NCBI GenBank assembly: GCA_938004015.1 | Contig: CALKWU010000161.1 | Location: 1 to 5,789 of the forward strand | Source: an uncultured Oceanobacillus sp. | Lineage (GTDB): Bacteria > Bacillota > Bacilli > Bacillales > Amphibacillaceae | Direction: 5' to 3' | DNA length: 5,789 bases | In this document: in pieces, positions 5,778 through 5,789 of the stretch | Numbering within the stretch: the stretch's first letter is position 1 | Layout: the number at the start of each line of letters is the position of its first letter | Notes under the pieces: model-generated | Told to the model about the DNA's origin: nothing | Database searches by the model: none | Seen by the model: only the letters and a program-made list of their open reading frames with translations | Made by a program: the position numbers and the translations under genes

Positions 5778-5782
5778 AGGAG
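5778..5782 (+). promoter_or_regulatory. Possible ribosome binding site of a gene beyond the edge
   Basis: AGGAG lies seven bases before the end of the window, after the terminator, in A-rich DNA typical of a translation start. A start codon at or just past the last base would be correctly spaced. No coding sequence is inside the window, and no clear promoter is seen between 5739 and 5777. Confidence 0.3.
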
Positions 5783-5789
5783 TAAAATA

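Overview
The window looks like the chromosome of a low-to-mid GC Gram-positive bacterium of the Bacillales. The signs are strong AGGAGG-type ribosome binding sites, GTG as well as ATG starts, sigma-A-like promoters with 17-base spacers, compact hairpin-plus-T-run terminators, and a Sco protein anchored as a lipoprotein instead of by a mitochondrial-style membrane helix. A Bacillaceae or Planococcaceae host is my guess; nothing in the window fixes the genus. No rRNA, tRNA, CRISPR array, insertion sequence or prophage gene is visible.

Layout. Positions 1-428 hold a strong terminator (56-93) for something upstream of the window, about 200 bases with no supported gene, and a promoter plus leader for the next operon. 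Positions 429-3084 form a tight three-gene rightward operon: an OmpR-family response regulator, its membrane histidine kinase, and a Sco1/SenC-family lipoprotein, with only 2 bases between successive genes. A hairpin at 3115-3155 separates this operon from a convergent leftward gene (3198-4574). That gene encodes a class-III PLP aminotransferase related to glutamate-1-semialdehyde aminomutase. Its promoter region (4575-4781) is shared with a divergent rightward gene (4782-5645) for a MurR/RpiR-family regulator (HTH plus SIS domain), which ends in a long hairpin terminator (5691-5738). A ribosome-binding-site-like AGGAG at the right edge suggests another gene starts just outside.

How the parts may work together. 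The two-component pair and Sco are probably co-transcribed, which points to a signal at the cell surface concerning copper, thiol redox state or respiration. The second unit is the more striking one. Both divergent promoters have a TATAAT -10 box that runs straight into an 18-base dyad of the form ATGAAAY-N4-RTTKCAT, in the same position relative to the -10 on opposite strands. This is what one expects if the RpiR-type protein represses both the aminotransferase and itself. The aminotransferase lacks the glycine-rich gating loop of true HemL, so the pair is more likely an inducible amino-acid or amine catabolic switch than a haem gene. That function is inferred, not shown.
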